Positions 1 through 12,435 of a stretch of 64,000 bases of DNA are shown here, in pieces. The DNA is taken from the NCBI GenBank assembly GCA_000469685.2, contig LS997565.1, positions 23,327,272-23,391,271 of the forward strand. Direction: 5' to 3'. The notes under the pieces are model-generated. The model was not told where the DNA came from. It did no database searches and worked only from the letters and a program-made list of their open reading frames with translations. Positions within the stretch are counted from its first letter, which is position 1; each line of letters begins with the position of its first letter. Origin of the DNA: Haemonchus contortus. Taxonomy: Eukaryota > Nematoda > Chromadorea > Rhabditida > Trichostrongylidae. Made by a program: the position numbers and the translations under genes.

Positions 1-105
1 TTGGTTGGCCTAGACGGGCATCGATCCGGGATTCGAACCCCTGACCGTGCGTGTAATATAGTGCGCCACTTGCCACTACACCACCTCCGTCCCACCACCT
101 GCCAC
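1..105 (-). repeat. tRNA-derived SINE, head portion, cut by window edge
   Basis: Read on the minus strand this starts with a GCGGAGGTGGTGTAGTGGC-like head, followed by a pol III B-box-like GGTTCGAATCC (reverse complement near positions 29-42) and a GTCTAGGCCAACC segment. The same order occurs at 4690, 20413 and 23676, so this is the 5' end of a dispersed tRNA-derived SINE. Bases 92-110 carry a second partial copy of the head. The body lies beyond base 1. Confidence 0.75.
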
Positions 106-147
106 TACGATTATGCAAACAAAAATCAAAAGGAATAACACAGTTAC

Positions 148-310
148 CTCTAAATACAGGAGCACCAATAAAGCAAACACTCCAGTGCTGGCGGACATAA
201 GAGTGTAACCAAAAAGTTGATTAATAGGAACCATCAAAACAAGTATGCATCCTGATAGAGAACCCACAAGTGCCAAGCAACAGCCAGACAACGAATACGC
301 ACATGGGCCG
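148..310 (-). CDS. Isolated exon of a multi-pass membrane protein (partial)
   Basis: A minus-strand open segment between a good acceptor (TTCTTGCAG before 310) and a good donor (GTAACT after 148). It encodes about 54 residues that are almost wholly hydrophobic, enough for two membrane spans separated by a short turn. Downstream exons would lie before base 1. Splice phase does not match the last exon of the membrane protein at 2026-4041, so a missing exon would be needed to join them; it may also belong to another gene. The longer open frame around it (76-621) runs into SINE sequence at one end and is not believed to be coding in full. Family not recognised. Confidence 0.4.
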
Positions 311-2025
311 CTGCAAGAATGAAAAATCACGCATGAATCTGAATGAAGTTTCCGCAAAAGGCTCATTACAGCACAAATGTATTCCTCGAAAATATAAATG
401 TAATTAAATGTAAATGTAAAGGTCACGATTCTGGTGCCTGGATTCTGGTGGACTTTCGTTTGAAATAAAACTTCGTGGGCGCTTTGATAGCATTGCTTGC
501 CATTGTCTATAGCAAACCTGTTGCGTTTGGGTAACGGAACTTCTCCCCTATCGCGGCATTCTCCCTTGCGGCATGCGGCGAACGTCACTGCAATTACCGT
601 ACTCACCCCGCTTCCCGCCAATCGATAGGACGCGTAATTTTTCCTTGACTGCCTTGCTTTTCTATTGGATTTTATCGTTTTTTCTTCTGTTTCTTTTTAG
701 TTTTCATGTTTATTAGACTTGATTAATTCAAATGACTCCTCCTATATAAACGACGATCAGAATCGCATTGGAACTGAAGAGAGCGGCCGGCCAATTCAAA
801 TGTTTAAAGGACTCCCCACCACACAAATTGCGCGCTCCAATCTTCCATCGCAATCCTGCGATAGGCGGCGGGTGCGGCGTGTGCGACGCCGTGTTAGGGG
901 AGAAGTTCCCGGACCCGTTGCGTTTAATAAAGGACGAGTATGCGTTGCACATTTAAATACAACGCCGAAAGGCTTTTTCTTTCTTCAGTAACCCCTGAAC
1001 AATGATGCGCTTGCTAACTTCCTAGTGAAACGCTCTCATGAACATTTGGTGGTTCAGTTACCCCTAGTTTCCATAATAAGACAATTCCACCATCACAAGG
1101 CTGAATATATTTCTAGAATTTCCCAGCTATTCACCGAAAAATTCATATATTCTCAAAAATATAGCTTTGTATTCAATCGGCAGTTTCCAAACATAGAAGT
1201 TAAAGCTTCATCCTAAAAGTATAGGGGAGGACTAACAGTAAGGGCGGAGTGGAGCTCACAGTGAGGAGTACCTATAATGGTGAGAGTGAGGTAGAGAGGA
1301 AGAATGGAAAATCTGGTAATCACAGCTCACTTCGCAGATCAATCTTCTACTCCAAACACAATATTCTCAATACACAAATTACTGGAAGGTTTTGAAACGA
1401 AAAAGTTTTCACAGCGAAAATCCCTGCTGAATAAGACCGTGCCCACCCTAGTACACAGATAATCATAACAGTAAGATCAATCGAGATGAACAAACAAACA
1501 AAGAAGAAAATTGGGTACTTGATATAAGAAACGAAAAGGAAAAGCCTGTCAGGGTGAGCTGAAGGAAACCTGACTTGGAGCTTATAGAAGGTTGAATAGC
1601 GGAATGAGTAAGGTGTTACAAGTTATATGAAGGAATATGGGTGCGGCAGCAAGTACGAACCAAAAAGTTTGGAGGAAAGCATTTAGGTTACCAACCGACC
1701 AAACGCAATCCCATCCTTTACTCGCTCTGTCCGCACTGACATTTCCATCATCGAGGAGGGTAAAAGACCTCGTCAATTTCGTGGAGGTGTAATTTACCAC
1801 TGCGACGCCATAGCCATATAGCGACAACTCTAGGTGCTACTTACTAGCTCTGTATATACCCACTTTGCAATCTATTCTACTGCTTGTCTAACATGTACAC
1901 GTTTTTGAAGCCGATCACGACCTTCGAGATTGCGTGAATACATCAAAATCAAATCCACTATGAATCTACTGATGGCTAGTGCATTTGCCGCGTGTCACTG
2001 AAAAAACGCAATAATCAAAACATAC
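311..2025. other. No supported gene, except a weak hydrophobic frame
   Basis: I see no convincing gene here. One minus-strand frame ending at 1582 (codons from about 1827) has a hydrophobic C-terminal stretch rich in Leu, Phe and Ile and could be an alternative last exon of the neighbouring membrane-protein gene, but no acceptor in the right phase was found. Confidence 0.4.
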
Positions 2026-4041
2026 CACATCAACACCACAGATCGAAAAACAGTGATGATTACATGGTGCATTATTAGAATCGATGGCGTTTGACGATTT
2101 ACAGACAAGAGCATAGCTGCTAATTCCACTAGGCCTGTAGCAATACTCTATTGATAAAAAAATATAAAAAAACAAGAGCCACGGATACGCATACCTTCAA
2201 TTAAGGAAGCGATGATTTGCACCGTTGTCAGCCGTATACGACAGCCTCTAGTCAAACCAGAAACAGATGGGTCAAACAACTGCAAAGATGATAAATTAAG
2301 CAAAGTAAATTCTCGCATTCGCTCACCATAGCCTACGAAGGATCTGTAATAGTAAAGCAATTCAATCAGATAAGACATTGAGCGGAATCTACAAACCTTT
2401 AGAAATTTCGCATCGCTTCTGGTTGAGCATGGAATACAGCAAGAAATGAACGCTATCATGTAAAAAGTCAGTGCAATTGTTGAAGAAATGCTCGTGAAAC
2501 GGCTATATGTAGGCAGTTCCAATATTGACTGACTCTCCGGAAATAGAGTACTTGCTTGCGAGCTGCTGAAAGCCAAACAAAATGTTATAGAAGTCTTTAT
2601 CGCTGAGCTTCTAAACTACCTGCGTGAACGAGTAGTTGTGGTTTCTACGAGTGTTGCTTTACTCGTAGTTACAGCTGATCGAGAAGTGGCCGTGTGAACA
2701 TTTGTCGAAGAAACACCAAGGATTCCAGAATTGGTTTTCGCAGTTGTGGGGCCTAAAAATAAAAGCTCTGCTTCAGTCACTGCTACGGTAGCAAATGACA
2801 CGATTTGTTAAAATAGAAGGGTCTGATTCCAACAGATACAGTTGCGCAGTTAAAGTGAGTTAGAGGGAACTATACTGTGGGGTAACTGCGCAAATGGAAA
2901 AGTAAACGGAAAACGTCGGGTATCAACGTCAAGAGTCAGAGTCGAGGCAAAGCATTTGTCAACGTCAGCAGCAGCTAGAATGAGGCTGTACATGGGTGTT
3001 GCGGCAAAAACGACGTTTTTGTCATAAATTCAAAATCAGATTCTGTATCAACCATTCCAATATCTACTGCAACGAAAAGTCTATCAAACCTCTTACTGAA
3101 CATAACCCATTGAATTCCAATACTTTTTAGTTTTGCTGCATACTACACTTCCATGAGGCACACACCAGTAGCACAAGATTTAAGAGGAAAAAAAGTAGAA
3201 AAAAGTTTGAGAAAAGTAGTTTGTAAACTGTGAACTTGCCGGTGAATTCCGTAGTAGAAGCTCTGCGCATCTGCTCATTTTGATCAGATCTCGTTCCAAC
3301 CATCTCAATTCCTGTCGCACCTAATGACCTGAAGAATATCCATCAGTTCATTTGCTACATATGAACACATTGCTATGCTGGAGTCTTAAAGACATACTTA
3401 TTCGATTTTGCCGTCAGTGGATCATTATTTAAAATGGTGCTGACTGATGTATCGTTGTACGAAACGGATCCAATAGCTTCGCGCTTGTGGAGTGCAATTG
3501 ACGATGTAACAATATTACTGCCATCTAGAGTAGATCAAGGGTAACTAACAACAACATGCAAATATTGAACAACTTACCTGGGCTGAAAAGAGACTGGTTA
3601 TTTGTAGCTAAAGCTATAGAAGATCCGAGAGCCATGAGCACATAGAAAAGTATGACTTTTCGATTATATCCTCTCCAATGTAGGAACCATGTCGCTAGAC
3701 CACCTTCAAGATAAAAGGATTGTAAGTAAAAATGTTGAGCTCATTTTTGCACTTTATTTTCAGCTAGTGGGGAAACTATGATATCATAACGCTGAACGTG
3801 ACCACAAAAAAGAAAACAAACAAGCAGAAATTCACAAACCGTACAAGATGTTTCCTGAAGCAAAGCCTAATAGGAAAATCGAAATTCTCGCATCTATCAC
3901 GTCTGTGAAGTCGGTAATTATCCAGGAGAAACTACAAAGCAATAAGGTGCAGGAGGAAGACACGAATGCGATGTTTAGTTGCCGGCAGAAAACTTTTCCT
4001 AAACATTGGCACACGATTAATTGGCAATAGTTACTTTCCAT
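2026..4041 (-). CDS. Multi-pass membrane protein with Ser/Thr-rich loop, partial, MFS-like N-terminus
   Basis: Seven minus-strand exons join with fully consistent phases: 4041-3840, 3703-3578, 3524-3398, 3328-3240, 2752-2620, 2565-2195, 2147-2026. The first two give a helix, then GNILYGGLATWF followed by a basic turn and another helix, an order that resembles the TM2-loop-TM3 region of major facilitator transporters; this is a suggestion only. Next comes about 130 residues rich in Ser, Thr and Asn, probably a glycosylated extracellular or lumenal loop, then a further membrane span (around 2440-2490) and a Cys-rich exon (2147-2026). The intron after 3240 appears to use a GC donor (G|GCAAGT), and the phase only works with it. 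The start at 4041 may be an internal Met of a longer first exon; the 3' end is missing. Function and family are not established. Confidence 0.6.
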
Positions 4042-4689
4042 TAATTTTCCTTTTTTTTGGATTGGGTCACATAAACTAAAAAAGACTTTGAACTTGGATC
4101 TTGGATCGGCAATTAATCGCTTGTGATGGAGAGCTGAAATGAAAGCTCAGCAAATACACCCCAAATTGGTTCGCAAGAGGTAAGCAGAAGGTTGGAAGCG
4201 ATAGACGTATAGGTAGAGGTATCGTTTTGAAAAAACATTTTATGATACGACACTTTTGCAGTTTTATAGCAAGAAAAAACTTTAAAAGATTTATTATACA
4301 TCACTGCTGTGATGGTTACCATAAAAAGTGAGGTTTCGCGCAAGGAAAATGGAATCCTCAAGCTTTTCGATATTTTTCAGAAGTAATTTTCGGTAAAAGT
4401 AGGATACTACTTCTGCGATACTTTTGGGATGAACTTATTTTCCAACCTAACAACTTTTTGGAATGTTTCCTCCCTCGAAAATAGAAGACCCACGCTCCTT
4501 CACTCTGTCGAGAGCTTTGAGAAAAAGCTACGACTACTCATAACATTGTAGCATTCTAATATCACAGTAGCATGAAAGAACAACCGCAAATACATTTGCT
4601 CAGATCTCCCTCTAGTGTTCGCCTCTTTGTAGTAACCTAATCCATTTTGCATGTTCTCGAGGGTTTTCAAGTGTTTTCCTTCATCTGAG

Positions 4690-4972
4690 CGCATGTGGTG
4701 TAGTAGCAAGTGGCGCACTTCATACATGCATGGTCACGGGTTCGAGTCCCTGATCGATATCCGTCCATACCAACCAAGCCTTCTACCACTCCGGAGACGA
4801 TTAGTCGGTACCAGGCTCGTTTGGGAGAATAAAAGCGCCGACTTATACATCGGCTGACCATCGAAATTCATGGCATAGGCCACAAGCGCGTTAAATACGC
4901 CACTACGATTCTGAGTGGAAGTCAAGTGCGTGGGCGCATCCCTCCGATGAGATTGATCCTTCATCCTTTATG
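4690..4972 (+). repeat. tRNA-derived SINE, near full length
   Basis: Head with GTGGTGTAGTAGCAAGTGG, B-box-like GGGTTCGAGTCC near 4738-4749, then the shared body (GGAGAATAAAAGC, GGCTGACCA, CACTACGATTCTGAG, GGAAGTCAAGTGCG) and a TCCTTCATCCTTTATG tail. Base order matches the copies at 20413 and 23676. It is the most complete copy in the window. The short ORFs on both strands here are repeat sequence, not genes. Confidence 0.85.
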
Positions 4973-6140
4973 TTTTATTTACGTTGTGATATCTTCTGCC
5001 AGTGGAAATACGAAAAAAAAATCAGAACAAATCAGCTTTTTTGAGTCGTGCTGAAGGCTCATAACCTCAAAGAGGGCAGCAAGCTTAGTGATATCCATCA
5101 ACTGCCTGGCGTGGCTCTTGCCTCGCTTCGCCCGTCTTCACGCTCGATGCTTCCTGCACATCGGTCAAACCAACGGTGGCCAATGGTGATGGCCTAATGA
5201 CCACTTCTGCTATCTGCACAGCAATCAAGGGTTTCTCACATACTGCAGTGTAATCCACTTACCACTTCACGACCTTTGAGGAAATGTATTAAGAGCGATG
5301 GTACCAAGCGAGATAATTGATCCAAAGTTCCCACACCATCCCCTCCAAACGTCAACATTCGTTGGCACTGCCATTATTTCTCAAGCTGCACCTCAATGTG
5401 AGATCGAGAGACAGAGTAACGAATTTTTCGCATAGGAACCATCAACCGCAGGGCGTATAAAAATAACCGCGAGTAACTTCCTTACAGTACACTTGGACAC
5501 TACCAAAGCTCCTCAATATCCATTATGCAGACAATGTGGGAACTATTGACTCGTTATCCTCCCTTCATTGAATCTTGGTATCGGTGCAAGGGTCTAAACT
5601 TATTGCTTTTTTCTGCTAAGTGAAGCTAATTAGTTAGTTAATAACCTAACTCACTGACCACCTCGTCTCTAGCAGAAGCCTGGAGATACAACCTCTATGA
5701 CGGAAGAGGAAAGGCTTTGAAATTTACGAGCCATTTGTCCTTATTACGTCTAATCTATTTGTGAGCACGTCCCGCCACTATTCCTTTCCGACAAGCTTTT
5801 AATCTCTATTCGAATTATTTGTTAATACCTACATCAAGTAGTTTCTCGGGATCTATTCCATTCTAAAACAGAGGAGAACTTTCGTTTTCAGCGCCCCTTC
5901 TTATCAAGGGACAGCGACACTCGTTGTAAACAGGCATTCACACATGCCATGCATTCTGGCATGCTCCCTTCGTACACTGCTTATCTCCAACAACTTTACT
6001 CATTCTTTTTTTAAGAGTCGAACTAAAAATTTTCACTGAAAATCGCCCATTTTCGCCCAACTGACCTTTTCTTCATATTCTTCATATGCTCGTAGAGCTG
6101 TCGTTGCCTTCAAGCAGAAAACGCCACTTTTTTGCAATAA
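4973..6140. other. No gene seen
   Basis: No open frame with plausible splice sites or recognisable protein similarity was found between the two SINE copies. Confidence 0.5.
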
Positions 6141-6373
6141 GGATAAAGGATAAAGTCTTGGGGCGTTAATCAATCCCGTGAGAGGGATGCGCCCCCGCAT
6201 TCGACTTCCATTCAGTATCGTAGTGGCGCATTGTATGCGCGTGTGGCCTATACAATAATTTGCGGTGGCCAGCCGATGTAGAGTCAGTCAATTTTATCCT
6301 CCCAAACAAATCTGGACCAATTAAATGATCCCGGAGGAATAGAAGACTTGGTTGCCTACACCACCTCCGCCGT
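6141..6373 (-). repeat. tRNA-derived SINE, internally deleted
   Basis: Minus-strand copy. It keeps the head (GCGGAGGTGGTGTA at its 5' end, near 6373), the body and the TTTATCCTTTATCC tail, but jumps from the head straight to the GGCAACCAAG segment. About 65-80 bases that hold the rest of the A box and the whole B box in other copies are absent, so it lacks the internal pol III promoter. Confidence 0.8.
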
Positions 6374-7199
6374 TTATCCTCTTGAAACAATGAACACACA
6401 AAACTATTCTTTGACAAAGAAGTACATAAATGGAGTATCTGCTCAAGTAATATAGCACTGAAAGAAAAGTATTGGAAAAAAACTTCAAGATCAAATTAAT
6501 AAAATATCAACTAGTCCGATATATTATAAAAATGTTGGGAAGAAGAGTACAGCGTTTGCTATAACGCCCCTATAGACTGCAATAAAATACATGATGCTGT
6601 CACATTGACAGTTGTACAAGGATTGCTACACATCCAACCTAAAAAGACGGTCAATACCTGCCCGAGGTATTCATGTTTACCCTAGACGAAAGGCGGAAAG
6701 CCAAGAGCGAAGAGTTTTCGTCTCAGATCGCTGCACATTTACCCTTACGACCCATGCTAGGCTTCAATGCTTTACATGCGTTAAAAGTACCTGTTGTACT
6801 TCTATACTCATTGCAAACAACTAAACAACCATTGTAACAGCCGTAATCTATTAATAATAAGATCAGGTATGTTTGAGAGCCCTGAAGGCGTCAAAGACAT
6901 CGACTTCGCAACGTATCGACCAAGGCCTTTCGCCCATGGGCTAGGGGCAGTGTCAAGGCAGCCCCTGGTAGCATTTGTTTTATTGTCTGGGAATGTTACA
7001 GCTATAGTCCGAGCAATGTGTATGATGGAAACTCGAGAAGTTGACTTACCAGTTATGGTTCCTAGGAGTATCCCAAAAGTATTTATAGATAAGAAATTTG
7101 AATGCGACTTTGCAGTTGCGCGTTGTGTAATCAACGGTATTGACCATACAGCACCCTGAAACGCTCTTGTCTATAAAAGAGGGGAGTGAAGTGCATGGT

Positions 7200-7636
7200 T
7201 CAGACTAATTTGTTCCCAACATTCCCAATCAATAAAATCTAAAAAAAATGAAGCCTCGAACTGCCCCGAACCATGCCAAAACAGTCCAAATACGAAAACA
7301 ATTAACAATAAACTCACTATCACAAAATAGATCAGTAGAAGGATCAGGTATATGCACTTATACGACTCAGATTTTCTTCGATAAACCTTCGCACTCCTAT
7401 TTGGGGACAGCAAAAAATTCTGTAAACAGCACGATCATGTACGTATACAATTAATGAAGACTTTCAAAACAAACAAACTCTATCGAATACAGGCTCTTCA
7501 TCCGTGTCAGACCTCGAACCAACTTCGCCGTCTATGTTCACTTCAACAAATCGTTCGTTCGCAGGAGATTTCTTCACCTCGGCTTTCGGATTGGATTGAA
7601 GAATTTTACGAGGGCATTCATCCTTTGATTGCAAGA
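7200..7636 (-). CDS. Single-span membrane protein, two exons, partial
   Basis: Exon 7636-7479 (acceptor TTTACAG, donor GTTTGT) gives 52 mostly charged residues, acidic towards its end (SRSDTDEEPVFDR). Exon starting at 7419 (acceptor TTTACAG) joins in phase 0 and gives a basic stretch (KVYRRKSESYK) directly before a membrane span of about 23 Ile/Leu/Val/Phe residues. By the positive-inside rule the N-terminal acidic part would be cytosolic. Where the second exon ends is not clear; a donor after FWHG (near 7292) would allow a Cys-containing exon starting near 7159. The family is not recognised. It could be the 5' part of the membrane-protein gene at 2026-4041, but I could not link them. Confidence 0.45.
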
Positions 7637-7639
7637 CTG

Positions 7640-10600
7640 TAAAGTGGGGGGTAGCGTAATCAACAACCTTACAGAACAGACAGAAGTTTTAGTGTTTCAT
7701 AGAGACTTAGTTCCGTACCCAACTGGATCAATAATCGCGACAGTAGCCACATTAATGGAATCGGCTTCTATGAGTATAAATTGGTCATGAATGAACACAA
7801 TTATTCCCATCACTTTCAAACTCGAATGCATTCGAGAGTGGCACACATGATTGACAAGGGTTCAAACCTAATTTTCAGTTTGTTGAAAGGAAGGAAAAAC
7901 TTCACTGAACTTGGTACTGGCTTGAACCTCAAAAATTGTAAGTAAAAGAAAGCTCACTTCCCAATCGTGACAGAATGTGAGAGTCATCGTAAAAGCTCAT
8001 CTCACAGGAATCTGATTAGCAAGGTCGGATCGAAATGTTCAGCTAGAACATGCGCACTTCTGAAAATGAGCGGTAATAGCTATAAAGTCGACCTCTAAAG
8101 AGAAATTAGAATAGGAGCCGATAGAAACCACGAATCAAAAACGACATCAACACGATGGTCACAATCTATGGCATCATCAAAATCCTGAACCTTTCATAAG
8201 TTGGAAAGCGGCTATTTCCACATTGAAAGTCTTTCTAGAAAATATTTCATATTTTTAATGATTCTTTGAATCAAACAATACACTTAAGTGCAGATGGAGA
8301 TGGCCCAAACGCAATGATAGGCCACGCCTTTTAGGCCCTATCTCCAAAGCTGACCAGCCTTTCCATTTCCATCTTGCTGAAATGAAGATGAGATGCGCAC
8401 AATGTTATTAGTTAAGAGCTTCAATTAGGAAGATGGCTTTTCATATGGAAGTGGTTAATGCCTACCTATTTTTAGCATTTCGTGAAACTTATCTGCAACG
8501 GAAATCATGTGGGAACATCGAGAATGCTAATTAAGAGCGGCCAAAGGAACAACAGCCACAATTCACGTAAACAAGAGCTTAATGAGAGCCTGTTCGTGTA
8601 AGCAACAAAAAAAAACTCCTAAACGAAAAAGGAGCACCTCGGCAGTGCGAGAGATGTTGCCAAATGGCTTAGTTATACATTCAGAGGTGCAGATTAACTG
8701 GCTATTTATCAATGGGGAGGAAAAAATGATCGACCATCGTCCGAGCGCTGGGCGTGTTGAACTGCATACCATGCTTTATTAAAGGTCTCGACCGAAGCTG
8801 CGAATCTAGCGCGATGTCTTCAGGAAGGGGAGTTTGAAGCGAATCGCCCACTTGCAGCGAATGGAGGCCAGACGGCGACGCCTGTGCAACGCAGCGTCGC
8901 CATCTGAAGGCGTTTGCATCGTCGATCGATGCCGTCAGTACACATTTGCTAGTCGTCTGAACGCCACCAAAACGCTTTGGCCACTCCATGAAAAGTCGAA
9001 TCAATCACCGATCAGTCGAAAAAAACAGAACGCATGAAATCTGCCCATTCAGGCGCTTTATCCCTGTTCCAGCCTTTTGAATGTAATACACTGCTGTTTA
9101 AGGTTTGTTCCATCCAACAGTTCCCGAAAGGTTTTTGCCCGTCGTTGCTAGAAGTTGCTTCAAGGCCACGCTGGAACCGGCTACGGTAGTTGCGGGGCAG
9201 GCCGACCTCGCCCGGCTGCTGCGCGTACGCGACGCAGCGGCCAACGGCGGCCTTCCCATTGCATTGAGCACGGCGGTGCGGAGTGGAAGCGACGGCATTT
9301 TCTCCATTTTTGTGACTGAATCGGTCTTGATTCACTTTGAGAAGTGACTACTTCTAAGCCTTCGATGAACAAGTGAAATGGTTGCGTGAAAACGCAGACA
9401 TCAACCAGTCTGTGCAGCAGTTAGCGGATTGCCCCAGGCAGTCGAGCTGATGAGTAGGCCAGATCTGAGACTTGTAACCCCAGGTGAGAGCTGGACGATT
9501 GCCACTTCAACGTCTGCATTTTCTTCATCATGGTCATCATCAATTTCACCTTGAGACTTGTATATTAACATTTTGTTGTTTGGTGCCCAAAGACCATCTT
9601 TGTGGTAAGTCTAAAAAACGGGACACTACCTGCCTCAATTCTCTCCAACTTCTCCCCAAATGCTTGCACTTATTGCGCTTTTGTTCTATCCACCTAAAAG
9701 CTTTCCTTCTTTGTTAATGGCTTTGTCTAAATTTCAAGATTGGACGTGGGAGGGGCGTCTGGTTAGTGATGGGAAGGGGTTGCGGCCGGCCAGTTGGGGA
9801 GATCGATAACGAGAGAGTGTGAAGCGGCGAGATGCGCAGGCGACGAGGACGACACTTGGGGCCGGCACCGACGGGGCAGGCGCGTCAGTCGAGGGGAGTG
9901 CGCCCTACGAGTTCTTGAACGTTCCTTTTGGCCCTTTGCTGGGCGTATGTAAATGCTACCGAAGAGATGACGGTCGTCGTCACTCTGCTAAAAGACTTGC
10001 GAAACGGTGTATTCCCACAGAGGATGCAGAATGCAACACTTAACACAAGTCTTTCGTATGTGTTTGAGATGTCCCCTTAACCTCCTGTTTTCTCTGACCT
10101 GCTTTTCAACTCTTGTAAACTATGCTCTTTATAACCACATAGGGCAGTCTAGAGGCGACTGGTGTGCAAGAGCTCTTGTCAGTTCCCATGCGATTTCGTT
10201 TTTAGTCTTTGTCGAAACGAATGGGGATCTCCAGTTGGCTCTACTGCCTTATTTCGGTTTACTTTCTGCTGCCTTTCCCATCATGCCCACGACTAAATCC
10301 TTACAAATAATCCTAATGGCTAATGAATATCGCTACATTGCTTTAGGTGCTTTAAACTTCCGAATTCCTATGTCCTACGTTGTTCCCATCCTTCGGCCAA
10401 AGCGCCGGGCGCCAGCAAATCAATAGTGGGCGTGGCCGCGGGTGCTGCGACACCCACCTTCGGGGTACGGTAGGCCCGTGGACGAACCGATACGACGGGG
10501 GCGGGGTTCCCGGCACAAATTTATCCGCTAATTTCGGGTGGTGTACTCTAAAATGTTACTACAGTCGAGTGCAAGTATTGGTGCTGATGGAATGAGCTCA

Positions 10601-12435
10601 ATAATCTCTTCTTCCGAATGGGATTTCTGTTGAAGTTTGCCCTCCACTTTCGTCACACCTAGTACCCCATGATGTGCAAATCCTGTTTCTCAACTGGCTG
10701 ATCCACGGAAAATCAGGTTTTTCCCAGTGCTTCTACATTGCCATGGACTGTTAAATGCACAGTAGTTGTGGGAGAATAAGTGATGGGGTTAGAGGTGAGG
10801 GGTTACCGGCAGGGTTGAGGCTTAACAAGTTGTACCTAGGGATATTGCTAGACAATAAGACCTTGCAAATTGCTTAAGAAACAGATGAGATTCGCGCTTT
10901 TAACTGTCGTATGTGTTTTCTTGGGATGACTGATAGCTCCTAGTCTCTCAGAGATCTGAACACACTTAACTCAATCTACTACATCAACCAGGGACTGTTG
11001 TCTCTGTGAGATGCTTTTATATTTAGTTGCAATCTGCTTAAACCACATTTTTCATACAATGTTTTGCTCAGTGAGCTTGATGACAGAAGTGACTAAGCTT
11101 TGATACCTCAGCTTCGAGTGGATTTGAGAAAATCCCCCGGTGATAGCAGCGGATCATCATCATCGTGTGGGCCAAGACGTCAAACGAAATCGCCCAGGTT
11201 TGTCTGACATAAAACTAAATGAACGGTCCATCTAACTCGCTAGTAGCAGAGGGTCACTTGATGGAGAATGATTTGGAACTTTGCCAACCTTTGCCAGACG
11301 TATACGGTTTGCTTATTCTTGTAGACTTGAGGTGATTATTATGGAGTTGCTATCATGGACTTGACAATTACCATGTGAAGATCACATTCATGAAGGGACC
11401 CCTTCCAAACTCCACTCAGTTCCAATACCATGAGCTTCTGTTGTTGGAAGTGAAAAGGCGGGTACCTGCTGCTTTCCACCTTTGATGTGGTTTTAATCGA
11501 TATTTTTGGTGGTACCGGGGTGAGCTGGGTGCAACGCTACGCGTCGGGCAGGAGTTTTCTGATGGTTCAATAGGTCAAGTATAGTGTCGTTGGGGTACTC
11601 GTAGCCCGGCCCCTGAACCCAACCAACACAAAACAAATGTCTTTTCGAAAACACAGGGACAACATGTGATATTTGCGGTGTATAAACGTCAGCATTGTTA
11701 ATCGGTCTTCTTGATAGCTTTCATTTCAGACGCTTATTGAATATTACATGGTTGCTAGCTCAATCTGACCCTAGCCTTGGTCTTTGCTTCGCTAATATTT
11801 GAAACTTGGGAGTGAAGTTTGCTGGGGACATATATAGGTATCTCTAAGGTAGTCACAAAATCAGGAAGACATGGCGATCGGTTCCACATTTCAGATTGCC
11901 ACAGTTAAAACAAGTTTCGTTGTGATGTCAGAGACCTAGAAGGCCGGTTGTTTCTTTAGCTTCGCTATGTTTGAAGTGTTTGTCAGAACAACAGGCGATT
12001 GTGATACTCAAAACCAATGAGGATTCCCCGCACTGCGATCTGGCTGGCTTTGTGCTATCAATCCTAGGATTCCTTCTCATTGTAGTGTACACCAGCACTC
12101 GAAGCAGTTGGTGATAGCATTTGTAGCGGTGCGATTCAACGTGAAACTGGGACAGCAGTCTACTCTGAGTTGGTTATGTGTATTGATGTATTAATACGTA
12201 CTTGAGAGACGGTGAATCACTTGGAAGCAAGTTGATGTAACAAGGTGGGCAGCCTCAATCAGGCCAGAATTGATTGGGAAGAGATTGTGTACTGGGAACT
12301 TGGACGAGTCACACGATTTTGTTGGAAATTATTTCTGCGCTTTCGTTTACACAGTATCTTCAATTGAGCCGATCTCGAATATACCTGCTGTATTCTCTGG
12401 TACTTTTTCAAATTATGCTAGGAGGTTTTCAGGTT
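7640..12435. other. No supported gene; GC-rich patches
   Basis: Short open frames occur on both strands, some in GC-rich patches (8840-9300, 9780-9900, 10390-10520), but none has splice sites or a protein pattern I can recognise. A possible small exon at 11108-11199 (acceptor ACCTCAG) encodes a Ser/Arg-rich segment but joins nothing in phase. Confidence 0.4.
12431..12435 (+). promoter_or_regulatory. Probable trans-splice acceptor before the CCCH gene
   Basis: GGTTTTCAG ends at 12432, three bases before the ATG at 12436. A strong acceptor with no coding exon in phase upstream (the phase-2 join gives an immediate stop) is what a spliced-leader acceptor looks like in nematodes. Inferred, not tested. 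Confidence 0.5.

Noticed and set aside
76..621. 181-codon minus-strand open frame
   Set aside because: Its end is SINE head sequence and its start has no protein-like pattern; only the 148-310 part is bounded by good splice sites.
2345..2395. Short intron inside the 2565-2195 membrane-protein exon
   Set aside because: Good-looking donor and acceptor are present, but removing the segment puts a stop right after the join, so it was kept as coding.
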